Below are positions 32,963 to 44,819 of a stretch of DNA of 64,000 nt, piece by piece; position 1 is the first letter of the stretch; the number at the start of each line of letters is the position of its first letter. Where the stretch lies: the NCBI GenBank assembly GCA_930367215.1, contig OV884059.1:243597803-243661802 (forward strand), written 5' to 3'. A program made the translations under genes and the position numbers. This stretch comes from Pollenia angustigena (taxonomy: Eukaryota; Arthropoda; Insecta; Diptera; Polleniidae). The notes beneath the pieces are model-generated. The model ran no database searches. It saw only the letters and a list, made by a program, of their open reading frames with translations, and was not told the origin of the DNA.

Positions 32963-35900
32963 CACAGAGGAGTATTTGGCCTGAAAAGCTGGCCAAAATT
33001 ATTAAACGTGTTTTTTGAATTAAAAGTTTTAGTTTTTTGATAGTTTTAGGTGTAGTATGATATAAAAAGTCTAGTGGCAGATTTTGAAAAAATTACACTG
33101 CGCAACAAAAGTACACTGCGCAACAAAAAAAATTTTCTCTACCCTAGAAATAAAAGTATATGGACTATATGGATTTTGATGCCCTTAATTCAAATCTGTT
33201 TTCCGTTTTTCTCTAGTACGTAAGGATTTTCTTTTAAAGGCGTGGCATACTTCACCCCCTAAATCGTTGGGTTGCCTTATATATTTTGCCATAACTTGAA
33301 AACGTGTTCTCCGATACACCATACACATTTATTTTATATCTATTACTATTTTGGAGTTATTAAAAATTTAATGGCGAAAAAAAATGCGTAAAATTTTTTG
33401 TTTTCAAAATGCAATAAAAAATTTAAGAACCAAAAAGTTTAAATTTTTAAGATTTTTCTAAAAGCCACATTCCTAAGGAATAAAAGTTGGTATAAATCGC
33501 AAAACTCAATTAACAAATGTTGATTTTAAAGGTTTAAACTCATTCTTGACAGACTGTATGTACAGTCTAATTAAAAAAAAAATTTGAAAATTGTAAGGCT
33601 CTTATAAAACAGTATTTTTTTTATGAAAAAAGGCTTTATTATATTTATTTCATATTATTTAATACTTTATAAACGAAAAGTTAAACTAATAAAAATTCCT
33701 AACTAATTATTATGTCGAATGTGTATCCTCATTAGCTGCATCATCGGTGTCAGGAAGAAGAAGTGTGATGGTTTCTGATGAAAAAGCTTTTTTATTATTC
33801 CGTTCTCTTTGCGTACTGCAGCTTATAAAAGGGTCACTGCTCAAAAATAACCTATTCAAGACATCTCGATTTGTATCGCTTCTGCTGAATTTCCTCGAAT
33901 AATTCGTGCGATATAATCGTAAGTGCTTATTTCTGGCCTCGGCAGCTTCTTCTGACAATTGTCCAATTGGCAAGATTGCTTGCTTTATAACACTACCGCC
34001 ATGAATAAGAATCTTGTGCATCGTAGAACTCATGGGGTGCCAGTTGTAAAGTTGCACATATATTTCGGCAGTTTTATGTGCATATTCCTCAAATTTCTCA
34101 ATATTAATTCGGTGTCCGCTAGTTATTGCTTCCAATATTATTTTCAGGCGGTTGATTCATTTATTCCAGTGATTTTCGATGCAGTTGCTGGGTCCGAAAA
34201 AATTCTTCTTGATGTGTTGCCATCATTAGTGCTACCGTATCCTGGTTTTGGAACATCTACAAGTATTCCTATCTCGTCTTTAAGTCTTTTTTGGATGAAT
34301 ATCTTCCTCTCTTTAACAATTGCTTTATCTTCATCGCTCCTTACTTGCCACTTTTTAATTGGCAGTTTATATGAGAGATGAAGTATCGATTCTAAAAAGC
34401 GTATGCGTGCATGTAAAGTTGATAGTCCAAAACTCAAGGCATCACAGTTCAGACGAACATTCTTCTGCAACGTGTTAAAATCTTTAGAAGTTTGACCGCA
34501 AATGTAACACCTCGTTGTCGATTTTGTGTCCGTTGCAGATTGCATACTTTTCCGTCGACCATTGTCATTACCATCGTGTGTTTAATTTGTGCAATTTTTT
34601 CCACTTCGCTTTTCTTTAAAAATTCAATTTGATTATTTATGTGTCATATTTTTTGCTTCGCGATGTCAGTTGTTTCCTTCACAAAACGGATGCGGATTGG
34701 TCTTCACAGCCTAGTTGAGGATGGTGTTTGATTTCGCCATATCGTTTTAATTTTTCCATTAGTATTTGTGATTAGTTTAATTGGTACACAACTGCTTTGG
34801 AATATATTAGCGTCACTAACATCTTCGTTTTTGAATTTCTGCTTATAACATGATTGGTGCGATCCGTCACAGCCCCATTTGGTTATAAGTTCCAAGAAAT
34901 TTAGCTCTTCATAGTCTAACTGCTGCAAAACCTCTTCAAGGTATATAATTACATAAACGTGTTGCTGTATGGTCGAGGAGAGCTTGGAGCTTCACTTCCG
35001 CTAATGTTTCAGTAACGGTTATGGCATCTTCATTGGGATAACAATTTTTTTTTGCATTTTTTAGTAACGAGTAACATGGATACACATTTTTATTGGCATT
35101 GTATAAAATTTCATATTGCTTTTTCGTGAGCTCTGCGTTTACAAAGAGTGCTTAAGCTCCTTCCGCTGAAAGTTTATTCACAGGGTTGACTTCAGAAGTT
35201 GTTAATGATCGCTTGCAAATTCTTGCTTTTCTTGGGGATCTCGTTATATCCATTATTAATTTAGCCGCATCATTATGTCCCGCTGCTCTTTGACTCATGG
35301 ATGCAGCAAATGTGATCTCCTCTGTTGTTAATTGGTGACGAACTTCTTTAGTTTTTTCGCTTTGTTCTATCACTAACTTCATTAAATTCTTTTCGTGGTC
35401 GCCCTGAAGACGAACTGCCAAATACTGGTATTGCTACAGTTCCTTCCAGCCATTTAGCGTTTGTGCTTAAAAAGCGGTCCTCTTTTTGTTGTGCCGAAAG
35501 CCAATATCTTTTGAAACAATTTTTGAATTTTTTCAAACACTGCTTCAGTGCTAATATGTCCCCATCCCCTTGACATTTTGAAATTTCGCTCAATTTTCTG
35601 ACCAAAAAATCCAATTTCTTGTCCATGGTTCCAGCATTAGATTTTTTCACTATTTGCAATAGCTGTAATCTTGTGTAAACTTGTTCCATGTTGACTCTCG
35701 AAGTTACAAAACGGTTTTGATAAAAAATGGGTGCTATAACCCTTTATAAGTATTTTCAAGCGCATGCTTTTATGCCTTAATTGGATGGTAGCCTGATACC
35801 TGGGTGCCCATGTATTTTTTATGTACCTATATTTATTTTTTGTAAACTTATTTTTGTTTTTTAGAGCAGGTATATAAAAATATCTTTTATGGGGATGTGA

Positions 35901-36630
35901 CATTCCCTTAAAACTATTTTGGATAATTAAGAATTTTTGCAATTTATAAATACATATAGGCAAATTAATATTGTGAAGGGTTAAAAGTGATGTGAATAAC
36001 AGTTGAAATCAATAATTCAAAATACATAAAAGTTAATGACGATATAAAGGTATAAGAGCAAAGTAGAAGAAATGTGAAAATTTAAAAAAATCGTCAAAAA
36101 TAATGGCGCAAACTTGCGCACACTTTTTTTTTGGATTCTAAAATTAGAGATTCCAAATTTTATTGTGGTATCAAACATAATTCGTAGACATGCTAACCTC
36201 ACCTTTAAAAACCTCTTCTTTTCCTTTTTTTGCAAAAAAAAGTGTATGATTTGTTTTTTTTAGCTTTTGGACGAATTGTTTCAACATGAATATTCAACAT
36301 ATTTTAAATTTTTTTTGCTGTTTTAAATAACTTTTGATTAAACCTTTCAGCGAAAAAAAATCTTTGTTAAACCTTTATTCGTTTAGCCGCAAAAAAATAT
36401 CGTATAAACATCCAGAAACCGAAAAAAAAACATTTAAATCTCATATAATTTTCTTCACTTTCCTGACTTAAGCAGGGTCTCAGAGCTACAAATCGCAACT
36501 AAAAGTCTTCAAAATTTACAATATAATGTAAAATATTGTTGTCTGTCGAGCTGCGTACTTAGTTCTTAAGATTTCTTAAAATTCAGTTTTGCCTTTTTGG
36601 CCAGCTTTTCAGGTCAAATACTCCTCTGTG
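32963..36630 (-). mobile_element. Transib DNA transposon with perfect target duplication
   Basis: The termini start CACAGAGGAGTATTTG and match over about 36 bp with one mismatch (GGCC against GACC). The 5-bp duplication CGTCC is perfect (32958-32962, 36631-36635), and its removal restores a LINE frame. A broken Transib transposase lies inside on the minus strand. The CACA-type ends are comparable to the RAG recombination-signal heptamer, as known for Transib. At 3.7 kb it is close to a full-length element, with AT-rich non-coding flanks of about 750 and 940 bp. Confidence 0.9.
33710..35689 (-). pseudogene. Transib transposase (RAG1-core relative), broken
   Basis: Five frames in order, read from 35689 leftwards, cover the protein: an N-terminal piece, then a GDHEKNL...DITRSPRKAR piece, then KWGCDGSHQSCYKQKF, then CYICGQTSKDF...LHARIRFLESILHLS, and last ITSGHRINIEK...ILPIGQLSEEAAEARNK. 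The CDG motif holds the first catalytic Asp known from Transib/RAG1, and the SEEAAEARNK block the catalytic Glu. Several stops and frameshifts separate the frames. Overall length, about 660 codons, fits the family. One change lies between 34144 and 34135, where the frames meet with a shift. Confidence 0.85.
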
Positions 36631-36677
36631 CGTCCCCCTGATGTGACTCACAGGTACGTCGAACAAAGGCTCAGGGT
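36631..36677 (-). pseudogene. LINE segment between two insertions
   Basis: On the minus strand this 47-bp piece encodes PLFDVPVSHIRG in the frame that continues from the RNase H region on its right to the tail left of the Transib. It is the part of the LINE stranded between the hAT and the Transib. Confidence 0.7.
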
Positions 36678-38012
36678 CAGTGTGACCCTTTTAGCATTTT
36701 CACTGCTTAATTAAGCATTATTTATTTTGATTTAGCAGCGAATTTTTCAAATAGCATTTAGTAATTTTCTTTTCAGCAATTTGTTATAATTTTTTTTTTG
36801 CACTATTTAGCATTTTTTAATCTTAAAAATGTTTTATACTGCTATTTTACAATATACCTTATCTCTTCTGTCAATCTCTATAATTGTATTTTGTCAGTTA
36901 TACGTTTATACAAATGTATACATAAATAATAGCAACCCGTTAAACTCCAAAAAAATTAAAGAATAAATGGTAGATTTTACTACAGATGAAATAACGGTAT
37001 TTTGTATTTAATAATATAAGTTTATCTCTGGCAATAAATAATAATGGCTTAAGTTGACTTCTTCAAGATCTATGAAGCAGCTAAACAAGTATAAAATGCC
37101 ATTATTAATAAAACTATACGCATTAATATTTTAACTTTCACAGTATAACACACACTTCATTTTAGACAAAACCCCTAATATCTCAAAACACGAAATTTCG
37201 ACTTTAACCATTATTATTTATTGCCACAGATATGTAGGTATATCGTTACCTAAAACGCAAAAAGCCCTATCATTAATTTTGAAAATTTTACAAAAAACCA
37301 TTTAAAATGTAAAATTTATTAATCGCCTTAAACTGTTTATAATTTATTTTTCTTCTACTTTTCTTGTAAAACCTAAAGGCCCAACCATAATTTGCATAGC
37401 CTTGCTTAACCTACTTTCAAAAATTAACAAAAAGTCTCTCAAATGTATTTAAAAAAACAAACACAAAAAACCTTTTATTTCGTACGGTATGTGCGATCAG
37501 TTTCGCACGTTGCTTAAGCAAATGACAGTTTCATAAAACTTAATAAAAATTTTCTTTAAGTTCAATATGGTTTGCCTCATATGCTTTACATGTATTCGCA
37601 CATTTGCTTAACTTAAGCACATTATGGTTGCGCACTAACAGTTTTTTTTTCGACAGTTGACAATGTTGCATATTTTGCAAACTGTAGGTTAGGGCTTTAA
37701 GCGTTTATCATGTAATATTTTGTAGATAGGGCATTTTGTTTTTTTTGGTTAAAAAATCGCTAACTTTTGTCAAACTAATGAATTGTTTTTATTAAATAAA
37801 TCTATGTATGTATATATTTTTTTTATGTAAACGTCATTTTATTTTAAAGAAATACAATATTTTTATTAATGTTTAATTCATTCACTAAAATGATACAACT
37901 ATTAAAGAAAATTTGGCATTTTTTTAGCATTTTCAAATTTTATTTTTAGCATTTTTAGCATTGTTTTAATCCCCATTTAGCATCCAATTTTTTGTTAGTT
38001 GTGGTCATACTG
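36678..38012. mobile_element. hAT-type non-autonomous element (TTTAGCATTT motif)
   Basis: The ends CAGTGTGACC and GGTCATACTG are inverted with one mismatch. The 8-bp duplication is CTCAGGGT (36670-36677) against CTCAGGGC (38013-38020), 7 of 8 identical. Removing the insert rejoins a LINE frame. Near both ends the motif TTTAGCATTT is repeated many times (for example 36690, 36808, 37924, 37951, 37960). No transposase is present. Confidence 0.85.
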
Positions 38013-38516
38013 CTCAGGGCCTATAAATGGACGACGACGGCCCTTGTTCGCCAAGAAATCAGCCCTTTCGTTGCCCGCATGGCCCTCATAGCCGGGAACT
38101 CAACACAAATTCAAGTCATTGTGTTTCCCTATCTTATTCAGAGACGTAAAACAGTCCATAACCAGCCTGGACTTTATCTTCAAAGAAGAAAGTGCCCTAA
38201 GAGCGGCCTGGCTATCCTACATTATAAACAATCTCAAGCCCCTTGCCCTCCTCCTCAGACATTCCCTAGCGCATATGAGGATGACGTAGATCCCCGCCTG
38301 AAAGATCGAAGGCTGTTTGCCCATTGGCAAGCCCCTTTGGAAACTCGGGCCCATGATGGCCGCACCAGTATCACCACCCATTGGTCCTATCAGGTATAAG
38401 GACATTGAAATTTCTATTCAATACCAGTCTAGGCAGCATATGATCGCCCACCAGAATGGATGGATCATCCCTTATAATGTCCAGGATCCTCTAGAATCGG
38501 TTACAAATTAAACAAA
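38013..38516 (-). pseudogene. Non-LTR retrotransposon RNase H domain, broken
   Basis: On the minus strand, TNGGDTGAAIMGPSFQRGLP corresponds to the start of RNase H, where the expected Asp-Gly of DGS is altered. IFQAGIYVILICARECLRRR follows, then DSQAALRALSSLKIKSRLVM with a catalytic Asp, and VPGYEGHAGNERADFLANKG with the last one. A stop precedes DSQAALRAL and another (TGA for Trp) precedes VPGYEGH. RNase H at this place is found in the I, R1 and LOA-type lineages. The frame continues across the two insertions to the left. Confidence 0.85.
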
Positions 38517-41235
38517 AAATTATAATCTGATAAATTGTCTATCACGTAAGAAAATTCTAATAGACGTTGCTGAAAAATGTGCGTTTACTTTTTAAGAATT
38601 ACTAAAAGGGCTTAGGAAAACCAGAAAATTTAATTACTACCAATTCAAGGACAATAAATTTGTATAAAATTATACAAGAATTAAATTAAATTAATCGTTA
38701 TAAAGCTAACCCAAACAAATTAAACCATATTGCTTAAATATAACTTGATATTATTGCTATTAAAATATATTTAAAATCCTCTTAAGCAATTGGGGATTTC
38801 AAACGGTCTTAAAATTATAACACGATAAAATTAGACTTCTTGGAGCTGGCCTTCATAATTAAGATTTCTACTGTGTAGTTGTAACAAAACAATAAACACA
38901 GCATCACAAGATTTATAATTTAAGGACTTGTTTGTTTGAAACTCAACAGAAATTTTGTTAAACTATTAACACCCCTAATTTTTGTTATTAGTTTGAATTG
39001 AAAATAATATCGATTTTAGCAACCCTAAAGAAAAAATAAAGTAAAAACACTTTAGGATGTTTAACAAATTGGATTTCTTAAATAACATAAACTTCTTTAT
39101 TATTTAAAAGATAATTTCGTATTCAATTTCTGGCGATTTGAGTCGATGAATAAAATTAATTTTGTCATGTGTAAGAAATGTGTGAATAAAATTGGACAAA
39201 GCAAATAATCGGATTTAACTGATTTGGAATGGAGAGTTGAGTTTATTTGCTGGGAGTATGTCAATGATTATTAAGGATTTACGAGTTTATATGTCGGGAG
39301 AAAAAGAAAGACGTGACAAAACTTTTAAAACATCACACACACACACGCATACACACAATCGAACAGATTGACTTAAGATGTGATAGTTTTCCAGAAGTGG
39401 AATTTCCGGTAACAAACAAGCACAGTGGGGACATTTTATTGATTATTAATTGTTAATATTTGTAGAAATATGTTTTATATTATGCAATGCAAGATTATTA
39501 TTGTCAGTACAATAGTCAATAAGTCAATAAAGTCTAAATGACATTTAAAAGAACAAGAAAGTAAAAGTCTTTTTTTATAGTTCGTTTAAATATTTTTCTT
39601 TTCAAAATGACCCAAATCGACGTTGGAATGAAATAAACTCGTATTTCTTTGCAGCTCCTTTTAACTTAAGCCCCTTGAACGGGTATGACCTCGTTATCTG
39701 TGGTGAATGATGATGACATAACGGTTTGTTGTTATTTTTGATTAAATCAAGCAATTTCATTAAATTGAATGAGATTGAATTTTAAAATATTTTGTTTAGT
39801 ATTAAACCCTTATAAATCTTTTGGATGACAAAATTAAAATAAACCAACCAACACAAGCATTTAGAAAATGACAAGTTTATTTTTTAATATTTGGTCATTT
39901 TTCACACATAAATATATACACACACACACACACACACACATACATACATACACTATTAACCCTTAAATTGAAGTTCTGGCAAGCACTTGGCAAGCAGGCA
40001 GAGAGAGAGAGAGAGAGGAGTATCTATCTGTCAGTTTGATAAAAAGTGAACACATTTAAAGTGTCTGTGTGTTTTTTCAGTGTGGTCTGTCCTTAAACAT
40101 CAGTAAGCGCACTGACACTAATACAATGATAGACTAGGAAACTGACCGACCGACCGCCCGACCGACCGTCTGACTGACTGGTCAACTACGTTGTTTTTGT
40201 ATGTGCACTTGAGTGTTCATCTATTTACATTATTAGGAAGTGAATGAATATGTACATACGAGTACATACAAACATAATATATAGACTTTAGTGGTATTTG
40301 TTTGGTTTTGCAACAAATTTGGGCATGTATCGTTTGTAATGAAAACAAGGAAAGAGTAGAAATGTTTAACATTCATGTTTGTAACAAACATTCAACACGT
40401 TTGATAAAATTGTGACATGACTGTGTGATGCAAAAACGATTTTTGGCCTGTGACATGATGGTGTTGTCTTGTTTTTGTCATTTTGGTTGAGGTTGTTTGT
40501 TTGGACTTGTTTGTTTTTCTTCATTCTTTTTTTTTATACCAAAATACCAAATTTTGGAGTGTTTTTAGGAGTTTGTACACAAAATATTAAAAAAGCTTTA
40601 TTATTCATAACAAAGTGTTTTCATGCCAACAAGGACATGAAACTGATGTAATACTTTGCATTTTTATGAGTGTATGAGAGAATGAGTGTGCCACGCTTTA
40701 CTTTTCTGATCTGCTCTTTTTGTGTGTTTGTGTGTGTGTTTTTTTTTTGGCAGGATTAAAAAGATAGGAGTAACATACTATTACAACTGCTACAAGTTTG
40801 TCTTGTAAAATACTAAATTTAGAATAATGTTATGCCATAATAAAAAATGGCAGTGAGTAAAAGCCAAATACAAACTGCACCATGATGATGTTGCTAGTAT
40901 TAAGTAGAGCAGCAAAACTGGCGCCTTTATAATATTTTAGCCAAAATATCTAAAAAAAATGAACAAATCTCAAAAAAACAGCATCATCAATAAAAGTACA
41001 AAAAAAAAGAACTACAAAGTAACATGTCGAGAGTGACAATATTTATGACTATAATATACATATGCATGTACAAAAAAGTAATTTTATTTTACTCTCATTC
41101 ACCAAACACATATGTGTTTATTAGAAAACTTGGTACTAAAGGACCTATATTGGAGCTGTCAATTACCTCCTATTTATACCTTCTACAACTAGTTGTGAAG
41201 AGGATGTACTTAGTTTGTCATTATATGTGGTAATT
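38517..41235. other. AT-rich spacer with microsatellites
   Basis: No gene recognised. Simple repeats present: (CA)n at about 39918-39940 followed by (TACA)n, (GA)n at about 40000-40017, and GACC/GACT tetranucleotides at about 40143-40180. A TTTTTTTTT run with TGTG repeats lies at about 40720-40750. Confidence 0.6.
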
Positions 41236-42218
41236 GGTGGTGCGCAAAATGACCCCAGGAAATATGGCCCCAAAAGTAAAATAAAAAACGGCCCCAAAAT
41301 TTTACATGAGACACAACAACACGCAATTTTGGCGCAATTTTTTTTGTTTTTTTTGGGGTTATTTTCCATTTTATCGTTAGGGTGTTTTTGCATGTTAAGT
41401 GGAATGAAAAATGGCCCCAATATCAAGGAATGAAAAATGGCCCCAAATAAAATCACAATTTTTACTTTGGGGCTATTTTTCGTCTACTAATAAAAAATGT
41501 AAATGTAATGTAAAAAACCCGAATTCTTATACAAAAGTAGAGAAAATCCTTGCCGGTTATGCAGAGATGCTTTTGTTAGCGAAGCCGGTGTTTGTTATAC
41601 CATAGAGAAAGAAATCATTGAGCCCGGCCGAAGGTCGGCTATGTAGTGCAGCTTTAGTTAGCGAAGCTAGTGTTCGTTATACCAAAGAGAAGAAAATCCT
41701 TTCACCCGGCCGAAGGCCGTCTATACAGAGAAGCTTTAGTTAGCGAAGCCAGTATTCTTTATACCATAGAAAAGAAAATCCATGCGCCAGACCGCAGGCC
41801 GTCTATAACGTGAAGCTTTAGTAAGCAAAGCCAGTTTTCATTATACCATAGAGAAAAAAATCCGAAAGCCCAACCATGCTATCAATCGTACGATTTTTAA
41901 AACCAAAACTGTATAATTATCGGTATTCTAAATTTGTGATTTTTAGTTTTGGGCATATGAACTCCACCGAAAATGTTTAATGTAACTTTCATTGTGTTCT
42001 TTTTAGGGGTTCAAATTCATTATAAATTTTGAGGTGATTTTTCATAATGAAGAATAACCCCAAATTTAGGGTCATATTTCATTTTAATTTTAGGGTTATT
42101 TTTAATTTTTTTGGGGTAATTTTTCATTAAAAAAATGGGGCCATATTGCATTATGAAAAATAGCCCCAAAGTAGGGGTCAATTTTCATTTATTATTTGGG
42201 GCCATATTTCGCAGCGCC
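41236..42218. mobile_element. GGCCCC-rich inverted-repeat element
   Basis: The left end GGTGGTGCGCAAAATGACCCC and the complement of the right end, GGCGCTGCGAAATATGGCCCC, are approximate mirrors. Inside, ATGGCCCCAAA and its complement recur about a dozen times near both ends. The middle holds an 82-bp tandem array (41575-41870). A target duplication is not clear. The class is a non-autonomous DNA transposon of unknown superfamily. Confidence 0.6.
41575..41870. repeat. Tandem repeat, 82-bp unit, about four copies
   Basis: GTTAGCGAAGC starts at 41575, 41657 and 41739, and a variant (GTAAGCAAAGC) at 41821, giving an exact 82-bp spacing. Each unit also contains TTATACCATAGAGAA and a GC-rich palindrome CCGGCCGAAGGCCG-like block. 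The GC-rich blocks stand out against the AT-rich surroundings. Confidence 0.85.
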
Positions 42219-42432
42219 GTATTAATTTTTTAAAATTTTTCCAAGATCTCATAAAGTATACCGTCACCTAAAATACAAGACAACTTATTATCAGAAAGTT
42301 CGAAATTTACTTTTTGATTGATTTTTATTCCTTTTATTCCTTTACATGTTCACAAAAATGTAAGTCCCCTGCTTTAAAAAATGGCGACTTTATTAAAGAA
42401 ATTCAAACGCCAAGTACACCTTGTTGTTATTA

Positions 42433-42848
42433 CCCAGTAAAAAACTTTATCATTTTGCGAAGCACTAAAGGTACATTTAAAAAAATAAGCGCACAAATAT
42501 GCGCTACGCAATAAGACATACAGAAATGCAGTAAAGTAAGTGAAAGAACTCCCAAAAACTTTTATAAAAAAATAACATTTCAAGTGCTACGGCATTCCCT
42601 TACCACGAAGCAGGTTTGTAAGGGAGAATACTAAAAAATAACTGTATCAAAACATTCAGTGTGTAAAGCTGATCGTTACATCCAATAATGTGCGCTGAAT
42701 AATGCGCTTTATGTGTCAAAAATTTATTGCTTCAAAGTGGGAACTCGCCATATAAAATTCATGTCTTCCGTAAGCGCAATGGTAGGCGAAACTTTTATGT
42801 TTCTCCCTTACAAACCTGCTTCGTTGGAAGCTCCATTTTTTATTGGGT
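42433..42848. mobile_element. Dispersed MITE family 1, copy 2
   Basis: Second copy of the element at 5947-6319, with ends CCCAGTAAAAAA and TTTTTTATTGGG. It carries about 45 bp more than copy 1 (near 42687-42735), including GTGCGCTGAATAATGCGC. Confidence 0.7.
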
Positions 42849-42938
42849 AATTTTTAAAGTTTTTTTGCTTCTCCTGTAACCTTTAAAAATTGTTGTTACG
42901 TTATTTTGTATTTTAGGTGACGATATACATATAATATA

Positions 42939-43642
42939 TACACAGAAAGAAAAACACTCGGGATAAATGAAGTTTTTTACGATTACTTTAAGTACGAGTC
43001 GTACTCAAAAATTCAAGAACGAATAACGCTAAAACAATCCTAAATGGGATTATTTTCGAAATTCAATATAAGTAAAAAAAAGATTAAACTTGTGTTTAAC
43101 CCTCAGGCTTGCGCATGTTTTGATTTTCTTTACAAATTGAAAAAAGTTCTGGCCAGGCTCATGTGTACCACTATGGGTTAAAAAGTAAATTTGAGCTCTT
43201 GCTTTTCATTTAGTTTATATTTTTGGTTAAATATGTACATAAGATTTCTAAATTAAAAACCATATCGGGCATGTTGTTGGTGTTATATCGTTCTGTTAGG
43301 TGTAAAACGGGTAAGTAAATTAATCATAATAATTTTTTCTTTCTAATTTCTTTTTTTGTTTTTGCAAGCACGAATTCGGGATGAAATCAACTTTATAACA
43401 ATTGAATCAAGCGCATTTTGAGATTGATTCAATCTTAGTTTTACTTTAATCAATCTCATTTTCGGATTATTTCAAGTACGAAATCGGGATTGAATATAAA
43501 TAATTTAAGTATTTTGCGATTGAAAATCCGTACTTAAATCAATCTTTCTGTACTTGATTCAAGAAATTCGCTTCTCACCGTACTATTAATACCGCTTCGG
43601 ATTGATTTGAGTACGGATGGATTGACGTTTCTTTTGAGTGCA
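42939..43642. mobile_element. Dispersed MITE family 2, copy 2
   Basis: Second copy of 22046-22810. The left end is ACACAGAAAGAAAAACACTC and the complement of the right end is CTGCACTCAAAAGAAACG, degenerate inverted repeats. Many GTAC-centred motifs lie near both ends. A 3' boundary at about 43642 is an estimate. Confidence 0.7.
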
Positions 43643-43891
43643 GTCACTAAAATAACTTTACAATAAATTTTTTTTTTTAAGGAATCCGCAATTAACTCAT
43701 TGATTCGTTGTTTGTGTGATATATCGCCCCATCTTATTGAAGCCACATACAGTGTTGCCAGAACTTTTAGAGGTAAAATCAGCAAAAAAACCTTTTAGTT
43801 TTCATCAAAAAATCTGCAAAATCGGCGTCAAGATTTTAAAAATCTTCAATAAATTTTTAAAACAAATTTATTAAATTTTTTATATACATAG

Positions 43892-44625
43892 TAGTGATGG
43901 GATACTATCGATATTTTCTTCTTATCGATATTTATCGATAGTTCAGATTTCATTATCGATATATCGATATTACTATCGACTGAATGTTTGTACTTGTGCA
44001 GGAAAAATTTAATTATTTTTTTATAAGGCTACAGTCCGTAGTTTTTATCACTTTATTGAATTTATGAGACGTATGTAGTATATACGCACGTTATTTTAGA
44101 TGGCAGTTTTTTTAAAAATTGATAAGTACCTTTCTGAAGGGACAGGGACTATAAGATATTCCATTGCAACTTAAAAATATTTTCTAAATTCTAAACCCCA
44201 AAAGGTAATCAATCTAGCGGACTTATCCTCTAATGGTCGTTCATTGTTTTGTCCTTTGCTTGCAGTTGCATTTTGATTTGCATGTTTTTGCAACATTACA
44301 AAAATATTTGACATTTCAGTCCCCATATAAACATGTACATATTTCGATTTAAAGGTCTTTAATTAGCAGTAAAAAGCACTGGTAAGCAATCCATACCAAT
44401 TGCCATTCTTGTTGTTTGTATTCATTGCTGCAATTCAGCGCGAATTAATAATAACAAGTAAAAATTTGCGGCAAAAGACTGTGTGCATAGCTGCTGTTAT
44501 GTGTCTTCATAGCTGTATTTTAAATAATAAAAATACATATCGATATTTATATTTTTCCTATCGATATTTTCGATATTTTAATACTATCGATAATATCGAT
44601 GGTCTATCGATAGCTCCCAGCACTA
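43892..44625. mobile_element. hAT-type MITE with TATCGATA arrays
   Basis: The ends TAGTGATGGGA and TCCCAGCACTA are inverted, and the 8-bp duplication ATACATAG is perfect (43884-43891, 44626-44633). Five exact TATCGATA sites lie within about 80 bp of the left end and four near the right end. There is no transposase. Confidence 0.85.
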
Positions 44626-44819
44626 ATACATAGTTCATTTAGAAAAAGATATAAGAATTAATTTCAAAATTAATGGCCATGTTCTGGAATTTAAAATCGA
44701 TGGTGATTTAAAAAATAGTTCCGGTAAAATCGGGGTTTTCAATTAAAACTTTGATTTTTAATTGTGGCAACAACAACAACATGATATTTTTGACGTATTC
44801 GACGTAGACGCATTGGCAA

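Noticed and set aside
33959..34381. 140-codon plus-strand frame
   Set aside because: It is the antisense shadow of the Transib transposase.
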